DNA of 64,000 nt from CBDBCU01 sp965243185 (GTDB lineage Bacteria; Chloroflexota; Dehalococcoidia; Lucifugimonadales; UBA3495). Made by a program: the position numbers and the translations under genes. Under the pieces are notes generated by a model. That model did not search any database, was not told where the DNA came from, and saw nothing but the letters and a program-made list of their open reading frames with translations. Positions 1-7,896 of the stretch are shown one piece after another; position 1 is the first letter of the stretch, and the number at the start of each line of letters is the position of its first letter. The stretch lies in the NCBI GenBank assembly GCA_965243185.1, contig OZ251531.1, positions 3,162,001 through 3,226,000 of the forward strand, given 5' to 3'.

Positions 1-1003
1 GTCTTTCACCGACTTGTAGGGATGCAGCACATAACTGCGTATCTGATTGCCCCATTCCGCCGCTACCCGCTCTCCCCGCAGCTTTGCCAACTCCTCCGCC
101 CGCTGCTCGTTCTGCCGCGCCAGCAGCCGCGCCAGCAAAATCCGCATCGCATACTCCCGGTTCTGGTGCTGCGACCGTTCCGTCTGACAGGAAACCACAA
201 TGCCGCTGGGCAAGTGCGTCAACCGCACCGCCGAAGCCACTTTCTGCACATTCTGCCCCCCCGGCCCGCTGGAACGAAAAGTATCCAGCTTCACCTCCTC
301 CGGCCGCACCGACAACTCTTCTTCCTCCTCCCCGGCCGCCGGCAGCACCTCCACCTGGGCAAAGGAAGTATGCCGCAAATGGTTGGGGTCATAAGGCGAC
401 AAGCGCACCAGCCTATGCACTCCCCGCTCTGCGCTCAAGTAGCCGTACGCATAAGCCCCGCCCACTTCCAGCGTTGCGCTCCGCAAGCCGGCATCCTCTC
501 CATAAGCCAAGTCCATCACCTGCACCGGCCGCCGCCGCGTCTCCCCCCAACGGGCATACATCTTCAGCAGCATCTCCGCCCAATCCTGGGAATCCGTGCC
601 GCCGGCCCCGGCCGCTATCGACACAATCGCCGGCCGGTCATCATAAGGCCCGGACAGGGTAAGGGTTATCTCCTCCCGGCCCAGTTCCTTGCCCAACTGC
701 TGCACCGCCGCCGCCAGCTGCTCCGCCATCCCGGCGTCGCCGTCCTCCATCGCCAGTTCCGTCAGCTCCAGCAGCGTTGCCGCTTGGCTCTCCAGCCCCT
801 GCCACAAAGCCGCCGTTTCCTTCAACCGGCCCAACTGCTGCATCTGCCGCTGCGCCGCCCGCGGGTCATCCCAATAGCCCGGCGCAGCCGCCTCCCGCTC
901 CAGCCGGGCTATCTCCGCCTCCTTCCCCGCCAGGTCAAAGCCGCTCCACAACCGACTCGATTTTCTGAACCATCCCCAACAGTTCCTGCCGCAACTCTTC
1001 CAT
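1..1003 (-). CDS. prfB: Peptide chain release factor 2 (3' end outside window), expressed by +1 programmed frameshift
   Basis: Class I release factor that reads UGA and UAA and triggers peptidyl-tRNA hydrolysis in the ribosome. The minus-strand frame opens with ATG at 1003, runs 22 codons to a TGA (935-937), and continues only in the +1 frame from GAC. That second frame reads as RF2: SPY in the place of the anticodon-like SPF tripeptide (about residue 202, followed by the HTSF block), GGQ at about residue 248 (253-261), and the block QTERSQHQNRE. The product runs off the window at SYVLHPYKSVKD, so the last part is missing. It lies 165 bp downstream of the glycosyltransferase gene on the same strand but has its own promoter. 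Phe to Tyr in the SPF motif is unusual. Identification is very secure. Confidence 0.96.
934..947 (-). promoter_or_regulatory. RF2 autoregulatory +1 frameshift site
   Basis: Read on the minus strand this is GGAG-CGG-CTT-TGA-C. The slippery CTTTGAC at 934-940 has an internal Shine-Dalgarno-like GGAG placed three bases upstream of CTT, the geometry of the classic prfB site. The zero frame stops at TGA after 22 codons; the +1 frame encodes the rest of RF2. In known cases low RF2 increases frameshifting, so the gene regulates itself. Seen directly in the sequence; the mechanism is established for the family. Confidence 0.93.
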
Positions 1004-1047
1004 CAATCTATCCCTCAACGGCCGCAGCCGATTAAACTCTACCGCCC

Positions 1048-1076
1048 ATTATAAATTGTCCCCCAGCCTTTTGCCA
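1048..1076 (-). promoter_or_regulatory. Probable prfB promoter
   Basis: On the minus strand TGGCAA (1071-1076) is followed after 17 bases by a perfect TATAAT (1048-1053). The -35 box matches the consensus at four of six bases. It would give a leader of about 40 bases before the ATG at 1003. Confidence 0.5.
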
Positions 1077-1168
1077 GAACCGCCCGCAGCAATCCTTCCC
1101 ATCCCGCAGTAGTCCCTCCGGCGAAACCGGGAATCCGCAACGCCGCCCAAAGTACGATCCCGTAGCCT

Positions 1169-3514
1169 TTACCGCCCCACCGTCAACTTCACCGACCACA
1201 ACTCCCTCTGACCGGGAATATACTGCCCGGTCCGTATTTCCACTATCGGGTAGTCCGGCAATGGGACTATTGCCAAACACTCCCCGTCCGACCGGCCGCC
1301 GTAACCGGTGAACTCGAAATCCCGGTTGTCAAACCCGATTCCCCGCCGCTCCTGCGGCAGCGCCGTCGCCTCTACCGGGAACAAGTGCAAAAAGAAACGG
1401 GTTTCCCAATCCGCCCGGGTACAGTCTGACTTCGCATAAATTAGCCGCTGGCCGCTCAGCAGTGCCTCAAAATTCCCCGGAAAGGACGACTGCCCCCGTT
1501 CCTCCCGCAAATTCGCCGCTAGATCCCGCAGACCCGGACGCGCCAAGTTGTGCAGCTCATTCCAGACCACTCTATCACCACGCCGCTGCCCGACCACCAC
1601 ATCGGCAACCGCATAATCCGGCAGCCGCGTCTGCGCCAAACATTTCCCGTCAAACCGTACCCCATAAAGCGTTGCTACCCGGACAAAGGCCGCCGGCCCA
1701 TCCTCGTCTCCCGCCGCCCCTTCCGCCGGCCGCGCCATTACAAAAAACTGCCCGGTCAAATCCCCCGCCGGGCATTCCGCCCGAACCCAAGTCAAGGTCT
1801 TGCCCGCAAGGTACACATCGTAGTCGGCACGGATAATCAGCTCCCCCGCCGTAACCACCCGGTAAAGCTCTTGGTACCCGGCTGCCAAAGCCGGCTGCAA
1901 TCGCGCCGCATTCACCGCCCGGACGCCCAGCAGCGTGTTATTGTAGGCTTGAACCGTATAGACGGCATTAAACGCCGCCGGCGACAGGTCATTCGCGTTG
2001 CGCCGGTGATCCCAGTCATAAACCAGGTAATAGTCCACTTCCCTTTCCGACGGATCCACCGCCACCAGTCGCTCCCGCTCCGCCGCCGGCAAAATGTCCG
2101 TCAACAGCGTCGTGCCGGCGACATATACCTTTTCCCCCGGGTGTTGGTTCAGAATATATTCCAGCCCTTCCCGATGCGCCGCCCGGTAGTAATCCAGATC
2201 GTACTCCCGTTGCAGCTGCCCCGGCGTAGTCCGATCCACCAGAAAGTTGAAATAGACCTGCTGCTGCGGATGCAACTGCGCCATCTGGAGAACAATCAGT
2301 CCGATTCCCGCAGCGGCCAAGCCATACAGCCCGCCGCGCCAAAGCGGCCGCCGGGCAAACACTGCCGCCATCCGGTACAACCCGAACCCCGCCAGCACGC
2401 AGAAAGGCGCATAGATAAAAAACAGATGCAGCCAGTCCCGGTACAGGTTGGCTTTCAGCAGTATCACCGCCCCTATCGGCAGGACAAAGCAGCCCAGCAG
2501 CAGCAAGCCAAACCGCAAATTGCCCTTGCGGAAAATCTTCCCTGACCGCGCCAACCCGCGCCCCACCACCGCCGCCATCCCCACTATTCCCAGCAGCAGA
2601 ATTAGCGGCGGCGTAGTAATGACAAACCAGACCGGTATATACTCCGGCGGCAACGCCGTCGCATTAACCATCTCCCCCCGGAACCGGTTATATACCTCGG
2701 TCGGAAATTGCGCCATCCCCGCGAAAGCCTCCCCAAAATGCCCAATCGGGTTGCTCCACAAGTAAGGCCAGGTAGCATAAAGGGTTAGGACCGCCGCCAG
2801 CGCAAAGACGCCGCCGGTCGCCAATACCCTTTTCCGTTCCCCTGACCCGGCAGCATAAAACAGGTCCAGCCCCCGCATCGCCACCACCGCCGGAAACAGC
2901 ATCGCCCCCACAATGCGAAAGTTGGTCAGCAGTCCCACCCCGATACCGCAAAGAATGAACGCCCCGAGCGTCTCTTTTCGAAATGCCCGGTGCGTCAGAT
3001 ACAGGGCAATCATAAACATACTGAGCAGGGGCAGGTCTTTGCTGTTAAAAAAGGAATGGGCGTAAAGGCGGGGATGCAGCAGAAACAGCAGCATGGCCAA
3101 AAGGGCCAGCAGTCGCCGGTTGAACATCCGATAAACCAGCAAATAACAAAAAAAACCGCCGCTGATGAAAAACAGATGCGTCACCAGATGGCGGCTCAGG
3201 TAGATGGCGCGGGTATCCTCCAACCCCAGGATCCGCTCCAACAAAATCAACGGCGCCTCAAAAGCAACCCCGTAATACCAGTCCGTATAACGCCGCGGCG
3301 CATAATCATTGCCCAGGGCATAGTCCACGGCGCTGGCCCCAATAACCCGCTGCCAATCCTCATCCAGCGACATCCCGTAATCGTCCAGAACCGCCAAGCC
3401 TGCCACGAAAAACAGGGCGCACAGCAACGCCGGGCTATAGACGGTCAGCCAGGGGACCGCCGCCCGCCGCCGGCTGGAACGCCGGAACATCTCGAACATG
3501 GATTTAATCGCCAC
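1169..3514 (-). CDS. GT39/PMT-like membrane glycosyltransferase with duplicated C-terminal domain
   Basis: 781 residues. The N-terminal ~420 residues contain many hydrophobic helices and the GT-C hallmark acidic pair in the first periplasmic loop (SLDEDW, about residue 50), plus the HPR...NSKD segment common in ArnT/PMT_2 proteins. Such enzymes move a sugar from a polyprenyl-phosphate donor to an acceptor on the outer face of the membrane. After the membrane part come two tandem soluble copies of about 90 residues, each with one Cys before an FF pair and one in a CLA block followed by LPDY. This duplication is visible but I cannot name the domain. The 3514 start is GTG and sits almost at the expected transcription start; ATG at 3499 is an alternative. 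Donor and acceptor are unknown. Confidence 0.75.
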   Translation of the reverse strand: MAIKSMFEMFRRSSRRRAAVPWLTVYSPALLCALFFVAGLAVLDDYGMSLDEDWQRVIGASAVDYALGNDYAPRRYTDWYYGVAFEAPLILLERILGLEDTRAIYLSRHLVTHLFFISGGFFCYLLVYRMFNRRLLALLAMLLFLLHPRLYAHSFFNSKDLPLLSMFMIALYLTHRAFRKETLGAFILCGIGVGLLTNFRIVGAMLFPAVVAMRGLDLFYAAGSGERKRVLATGGVFALAAVLTLYATWPYLWSNPIGHFGEAFAGMAQFPTEVYNRFRGEMVNATALPPEYIPVWFVITTPPLILLLGIVGMAAVVGRGLARSGKIFRKGNLRFGLLLLGCFVLPIGAVILLKANLYRDWLHLFFIYAPFCVLAGFGLYRMAAVFARRPLWRGGLYGLAAAGIGLIVLQMAQLHPQQQVYFNFLVDRTTPGQLQREYDLDYYRAAHREGLEYILNQHPGEKVYVAGTTLLTDILPAAERERLVAVDPSEREVDYYLVYDWDHRRNANDLSPAAFNAVYTVQAYNNTLLGVRAVNAARLQPALAAGYQELYRVVTAGELIIRADYDVYLAGKTLTWVRAECPAGDLTGQFFVMARPAEGAAGDEDGPAAFVRVATLYGVRFDGKCLAQTRLPDYAVADVVVGQRRGDRVVWNELHNLARPGLRDLAANLREERGQSSFPGNFEALLSGQRLIYAKSDCTRADWETRFFLHLFPVEATALPQERRGIGFDNRDFEFTGYGGRSDGECLAIVPLPDYPIVEIRTGQYIPGQRELWSVKLTVGR

Positions 3515-3521
3515 CGCCCGG

Positions 3522-3530
3522 ATTATAGCA
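3522..3530 (-). promoter_or_regulatory. Extended -10 promoter of the GT39-like gene
   Basis: Minus-strand TGCTATAAT is a perfect extended -10 element. It lies only 7-8 bases before the GTG at 3514, so translation is either leaderless or begins at the ATG at 3499. No good -35 box is seen. Confidence 0.5.
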
Positions 3531-3554
3531 TAGGCAGTCCCTCTTTCCCGCTCC

Positions 3555-3975
3555 TGTTATGTCATTCCGAGCGATAGCCGGTTATGTCATTCCGACCAAC
3601 CACCTATGTCATTCCGACCAACCACCTATGTCATTCCGAGCGATAGCGAGGAATCTAAAAATCTGTCGATGAGTCAAGGGCGGGCATTTTAGGGCGTGTT
3701 CCCGCTAACGCTTGGCCATTGCAGTCAACCACCTATGTCATCCCGACCAACCACCTGTGTCATTCCGAGGCGATAGCCGAGGAATCTAAAAATCTGGCGA
3801 GGAGTCAAGGGCGGGCATTTTAGGGCGTGTTCCCGCTAACCCTTGGGCATTGCGGTAAATCACCCATGTCATTCCGAGGCGATAGCCGAGGAATCTAAAA
3901 ATCTGGCGAGGAGTCAAGGGCGGGCATTTTAGATTCCTCCCTTCGGTCGGAATGACATGGTGGTGGATTGGTCGG
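3555..3975. repeat. Cluster of inverted-repeat elements (family A)
   Basis: This stretch without genes (3515-4043) is filled by direct copies of a module starting TCATTCCGAG at about 3631, 3760 and 3869, each followed by GAATCTAAAAATCTG, GAGTCAAGGGCGGGCATTTT and, in the first two, a GGCGTGTTCCCGCTAA tail. The third copy closes with AGATTCCTC...GGAATGACA (about 3931-3958), the reverse complement of its left end, so a complete unit of about 90 bp has long terminal inverted repeats. Short TCATTCCGACCAACCACC units are interspersed. This looks like MITE/REP-type non-coding mobile DNA. No transposase is nearby. Confidence 0.75.
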
Positions 3976-4043
3976 AATGACCTAGTTATGGTGTCGGTTA
4001 TCCGGGGCGTCAATAATTAGCGTGAACACGCCTTGAGCCCCCC

Positions 4044-4901
4044 CTACACCACCAGCCGCGCCCCCTTCGGCCGCGCCTTGCCGCCATGCACCGACGGCTC
4101 CGCGCACCACTTAGCCGCCAATCGCCTTACCCCCGCATACACCGCCTCCGCAAACCCCAGCAAATCGCAGATAACCCGCCTATCCAGCAACGCCCGGTTC
4201 GGGTCAGCATCCGCCAAATAAGCCGGCAGCAATTCCTTATCCCGGAACTCCTCAAAAATCTCCTGCGCCGTAGCCAATTGACCGTCATTAAGGGCGCGCA
4301 GGTCGAGGGTAGGCAACGGATACATACCTGTGATGGTTGTCCGTCCCCGACCGCTTTGCTGGCGGTTGGAGTTCCACCAGAAAGACAGCAACCCTACAGT
4401 AGTATTGCACCATAGGGTAAAAGCGTAATCGTGTTGCTGGTTAGGAAAGATTACGTTAGGCCAAGCAGTCCCACCAACGGTTTCATCGTCGGTAAAAGCC
4501 GCCGTCAAGGGTTGAGAATTAAACCGAAAATCTTGATTTAGATGGGCGCGACTGGCAGTAGCCCAAACCTCAGCAGCTTGGGTTTCCATCCCCAGCCGCA
4601 CCGCCAGCTGCGAATCCGGTTCACAGACCATGCGGTTCTCTTTCTTTGCATTGTGATTCCACAAAGCGGGATAAGTAGCCGTCGGGCTGGGGGGTGCTTT
4701 AGTGAAACAACCCTGCGGGGGAGTGCCGATGATACTGAGGTGATACTTGCCAAACTCGGCTATCGTGGAGAGGGCAGTAATGGGGATGGGGAGATGACTT
4801 TGGTTAGTAGGGAGCCAAAGTCGAGAGTTGGTAAGGGCATGGGCTACTTGGGCTACCGATAGGTCTTTGATACGGACAGCGTTCCAAGACGGCGAAAATT
4901 G
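4044..4901 (-). pseudogene. C-terminal target-recognition part of methyltransferase copy 1, beyond an in-frame TGA
   Basis: The frame of the upstream methyltransferase (ending at TGA 4902-4904) stays open for another 285 codons to 4044. It is colinear with the C-terminus of the intact copy at 15960-18863, and both genes are exactly 2904 nt from ATG to stop. The segment has no good start codon or Shine-Dalgarno site near its beginning; the first ATG (4664) is deep inside the domain. The final ~90 codons (about 4044-4310) are nearly identical to copy 2, whereas about 4311-4887 is divergent and poorer in G+C, as expected for an exchanged specificity region. It may be dead sequence, or be expressed by readthrough; nothing here decides. 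Confidence 0.7.
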
Positions 4902-4920
4902 TCAGACAATTTTCGCCGTC
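4888..4920 (-). repeat. Perfect 33-bp palindrome inside methyltransferase copy 1
   Basis: Arms of 16 bp (4888-4903 and 4905-4920) are exact reverse complements around one central base (4904). The palindrome occupies 11 codons, and the in-frame TGA lies at its centre. An equivalent palindrome with a different sequence sits at the homologous place in copy 2 (16803-16837). Seen directly; function unknown. Confidence 0.95.
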
Positions 4921-6947
4921 GCTATTTCGGCGAAAATTTCCGTACCAATGTTCAATACTGCGCCGCCGTACGGGCCATCCTCAATACCCCGGACTATATC
5001 AGCGGACTCGATGCCTTTGGCAATGGTCGTAGCGGCGGCCCGGGCGGGCGGGCGGCGGCGCAGCGAAGTAAAGCGGTCACGCTCCGCCAAGGCTTCGCCC
5101 TCCCGCAATTTGCGGGCTACTACCAGACACTCCGCCATACCGGTGTCGGCGGAAAAGGACAACTGGTCATTATCCGCGGCGGCAATGCTCAACACTTCCA
5201 AGTCGGTATATTCGTCCGCCAGCAGCTGCCGAAACTTTTCCCAAGAGGCGCCGGCCGACACCGACAGCGGCAATACAAAAGCCAAGACGCCGCCGGGCTT
5301 GAGCTTTTTGTCCGCCAACGCTACAAAAGCCGACGCCATCCCTGCGCTCCCGTGATAGCAGGTGCCGCGCTTAAATCGGTCTAATCGCCGGGACATAGCC
5401 TTTTGGTCGGCGTCAGACGAATCAAAAGCGGCGAAGGCGGCGGCGTAAGTACCGGTATATTCCCCCTCGTGGGTTACATTCCGGGTAAAGGGCGGGTTCA
5501 TAATCGCCAGGTCAAAGCCGCCGTCCGGGATTTGGGCAATCACCTGCGCCGCCGTTTCCTCGCCAACGCTGCCGGTGCGGAGGGCCGGGTCGCTGGTGTT
5601 GAACAGGGTTTGCACCGCCGAACTTTGCAGCAATTCCAGCGAACCCAGCTTGACGCTGCCATCCTCTTGCCGACCGTAGGGCATCGTGTAAAGCCGGGAC
5701 TGCCCGAACTGCACCTCCGGCTGCATCCCGGACAAGGTCGAGCCGGTTATGTGAATGGCGGACGGCATTACATCGCAGCCGTACAGCACTTCCTCCAGCA
5801 TAACCGGATGCAGCCGCGCCGGGTCGCCGCCTTCCCGCTCATGCCGGGCCGCGATTTGGCTATAGACTGCCGACAGCAGCGCGCCGGTGCCGCAGGCAAA
5901 ATCCCCCACCCGCAAGCGGCCGATGGCATCCGCATCCGCCCAATCCACCCCCTCCAGTTTCGCCACCGCTAGCCGGGCCAGCAAAGCCGCCGACTCCGGC
6001 CGGGTGTAAAAAGTCGCCAGATACTTGCGGTCGGCAATCAGCCGTTGGAAAACCCGCCCGGTCAAATCGTGGGCATTATCTACCCCGGCCGCCGCCACCC
6101 CTTGCGCCGTCGGCCGCAGCCTATCCAGCACTTGGGCGGCGGTATCGGATGGCAGCTGGGTCAGCAAATCTTTGGCAATGGCGAAAATGGGGTAGTAGTT
6201 GATGGCCAGGATACCCTCCCACGCCGCCAGTACCGCATCCTGCAAGGTAGGGTCGGCCGGCCCGCCCAACTGCCGCAGGTGTTTAACGGCAGTGTGCATC
6301 CCGGCAATGCGCTCATGAAAGACCAGGGCATTAGCCAGAATAGCGCAAGCCATCCGCCGCGTTTGCGGCACATTGGACATTCCCAGCAGAGCGGCTAAAT
6401 CGGCGGCGCTGCCGGGACGCAGTTCCGCCATATCGTCCAACCATTCAGCCGCCCGCTCAATACCGTTTTCCAAAGTTTCCGCCGCCCGCTCCACCTCTTG
6501 CTGCGGCACCGAAACCAGCCGGATTAAATCCGCCAAATCCGTGACGGAGCCGGCAAGCCAACCGGCTTGGGGAAAAGGATTGCCTTGATGGTAAAGAACC
6601 CGGTAAGACAGGGCGGCCTGTTCCACCGCCGCCGTCACATCGTACGCCGCCTCCACCGTCGCCGGGTAGCGCACCGCAATGGCCGCCTCAATGGCCCGGC
6701 CGTCCCCGGCAATGTTCAGCCCCAGCCGCTCCCGGGCATCCTGCTCCACCGTCGCCGCTGGTTCATATTCCGCTTCGACCACCACCGGCGCCCGGCCGCG
6801 CCCGGTAATCAGCACATCCGAATGGCGGCCCGGATAGTCGGCGAAAGTCTGCGTATTTTCCGCCAGCACCACACAGCCCGGCAGCATCCCCCGCAGCAGG
6901 TTGCCCAAGGCATTATTGGCGTTAGGTTCCGTCTGGCGCGGCATCAT
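4902..6947 (-). CDS. Type IIG-like N6-adenine DNA methyltransferase copy 1 (truncated by in-frame TGA)
   Basis: 681 residues. The N-terminus has a restriction-nuclease-like pattern (HSDVLI ... VVVEAEYE, residues ~46-66), but with E-x-E where PD-(D/E)XK enzymes have E-x-K. A helical linker leads to an adenine methyltransferase core with the SAM-binding FACGTG (~residue 349) and the catalytic NPPF (~481). Such fused enzymes methylate adenine with the nuclease, methyltransferase and recognition domains in one chain. Here the reading frame ends in TGA at 4902-4904, inside a 33-bp palindrome, just before the target-recognition region that follows in the same frame. Close paralogue of 15960-18863. 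A stand-alone product would lack specificity and is probably inactive. Confidence 0.8.
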   Translation of the reverse strand: MMPRQTEPNANNALGNLLRGMLPGCVVLAENTQTFADYPGRHSDVLITGRGRAPVVVEAEYEPAATVEQDARERLGLNIAGDGRAIEAAIAVRYPATVEAAYDVTAAVEQAALSYRVLYHQGNPFPQAGWLAGSVTDLADLIRLVSVPQQEVERAAETLENGIERAAEWLDDMAELRPGSAADLAALLGMSNVPQTRRMACAILANALVFHERIAGMHTAVKHLRQLGGPADPTLQDAVLAAWEGILAINYYPIFAIAKDLLTQLPSDTAAQVLDRLRPTAQGVAAAGVDNAHDLTGRVFQRLIADRKYLATFYTRPESAALLARLAVAKLEGVDWADADAIGRLRVGDFACGTGALLSAVYSQIAARHEREGGDPARLHPVMLEEVLYGCDVMPSAIHITGSTLSGMQPEVQFGQSRLYTMPYGRQEDGSVKLGSLELLQSSAVQTLFNTSDPALRTGSVGEETAAQVIAQIPDGGFDLAIMNPPFTRNVTHEGEYTGTYAAAFAAFDSSDADQKAMSRRLDRFKRGTCYHGSAGMASAFVALADKKLKPGGVLAFVLPLSVSAGASWEKFRQLLADEYTDLEVLSIAAADNDQLSFSADTGMAECLVVARKLREGEALAERDRFTSLRRRPPARAAATTIAKGIESADIVRGIEDGPYGGAVLNIGTEIFAEIATAKIV

Positions 6948-6990
6948 ATCATCAGCCCTTTGCCCGGTTTAGGAATTAGTAGCCGGGGCA

Positions 6991-7018
6991 ATAGTAGCAC
7001 AATTCCGGCTACGGGCAA
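6991..7018 (-). promoter_or_regulatory. Promoter of methyltransferase copy 1
   Basis: Minus-strand TTGCCC (7013-7018), 16-base spacer, TACTAT (6991-6996). The same boxes and spacing occur before copy 2 (18907-18934) within an upstream stretch that is clearly homologous, so the duplication included the promoter. Confidence 0.5.
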
Positions 7019-7094
7019 CCCCGCATTGCCCGCAAAGGCTATCCGGTGCTAGAATCCCCCCGCCTACCCCGAACCTGCCCGGGAGTCTCACCCT

Positions 7095-7772
7095 TTGGAA
7101 CTGCTGACCGTCGCCCTCCTCGGCATCCTCGCCTACCTCCTCGGCGCCCTCCCGCCGGCCTACTTGCTGGTACGGGCGGTCAAAGGCGTAGACCTGCGGG
7201 AAGTCGGCAGCCGCAATGTCGGAACGCTGAACACCTACCATCAAGTCGGCTTATGGGGCGCCGCCCTGGTGCTGGTCATTGATGTCGGCAAGGGCGCAGT
7301 AGCCGCGCTGCTGCCCGCTTGGCTCAACGCCGCCGGTTGGGCTGACCTGCCGCCCTGGACCGTCTATGTAACCGCCTTGCTGGTCGTCGCCGGCCATAAC
7401 TGGACTTTCCTGCTCCGCTTCCGCGGCGGCAAGGGCGCCGCCAGCATCATCGGCATCTGCCTGGCCTTCGTCCCCCTGCCGGCGTTGCTTGCCCTGATTC
7501 CCGGCATAATTGCCGTTATCCTCGCCCGCAATGCCATCGTCGGCTTGGCCGTCGGCTACATCCTCCTCAACCTCTTGGTCATCGCCGCCGCTCTCTTTAA
7601 CCTGAACTGGCTCCTTCCCAACCCCGGCATCTACCACATCGGCTTGTGCCTTATGTTGACCGCCGTTGTTGCCATCTCCTACGCCATCTCCATCCGCGGC
7701 CAACTCCGCGACGCCCTCCGCAACCGCAGCCTGCGCGCCGTTTTCTACGGTTTCCCTCCGGCCGAAAGTTAG
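7095..7772 (+). CDS. plsY: Glycerol-3-phosphate acyltransferase PlsY
   Basis: 225-residue integral membrane enzyme that transfers the acyl group of acyl-phosphate to glycerol-3-phosphate, the first step of bacterial phospholipid synthesis. Several hydrophobic helices are present, with the family loops GSRNVGTLNT (normally SGNIGATN-like), GHNWT and RGGKGAAS. TTG at 7095 is taken as start because it places the conserved first helix at the N-terminus; there is no obvious Shine-Dalgarno site. It stands divergently from methyltransferase copy 1 and upstream of thrS. Family assignment is secure. Confidence 0.9.
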   Translation: MELLTVALLGILAYLLGALPPAYLLVRAVKGVDLREVGSRNVGTLNTYHQVGLWGAALVLVIDVGKGAVAALLPAWLNAAGWADLPPWTVYVTALLVVAGHNWTFLLRFRGGKGAASIIGICLAFVPLPALLALIPGIIAVILARNAIVGLAVGYILLNLLVIAAALFNLNWLLPNPGIYHIGLCLMLTAVVAISYAISIRGQLRDALRNRSLRAVFYGFPPAES

Positions 7773-7837
7773 CCCCAAGTCTGACCTATCCCTGATAACC
7801 GGGTTATCGCCCAATACCATTATTCCCCGGTCTTGGT

Positions 7838-7843
7838 TATAAT
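7838..7843 (+). promoter_or_regulatory. Probable thrS -10 box
   Basis: A perfect TATAAT 53 bases before the thrS ATG. The -35 region is weak. The leader is too short for a T-box, so regulation by tRNA-binding attenuation is unlikely. Confidence 0.4.
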
Positions 7844-7896
7844 AAACAACCGGCAACTTCCCTTGGTTGTCCGTCACTTCACTGCAGGAAGTCAAT

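Noticed and set aside
22..1035. Plus-strand open frame of 337 codons
   Set aside because: Pro/Arg/Gln-rich, antisense to prfB, which is unmistakable on the minus strand.
1032..1280. Minus-strand frame of 82 codons between prfB and the GT39-like gene
   Set aside because: Mostly overlaps the glycosyltransferase coding end in another frame, with no ribosome site or domain.
3555..3975. CRISPR array
   Set aside because: Repeats are long, unevenly spaced and end in inverted repeats; the intervening sequences are themselves repeated, and no cas genes are present.
4888..4920. SECIS element for selenocysteine at the in-frame TGA
   Set aside because: A bacterial SECIS lies downstream of the UGA with an unpaired loop; here the UGA is at the centre of a fully paired stem, no selenoprotein family is involved, and the paralogue has AAG.
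7773..7896. T-box leader of thrS
   Set aside because: Only ~50 bases separate the -10 box and ATG; no T-box sequence or specifier loop is visible.
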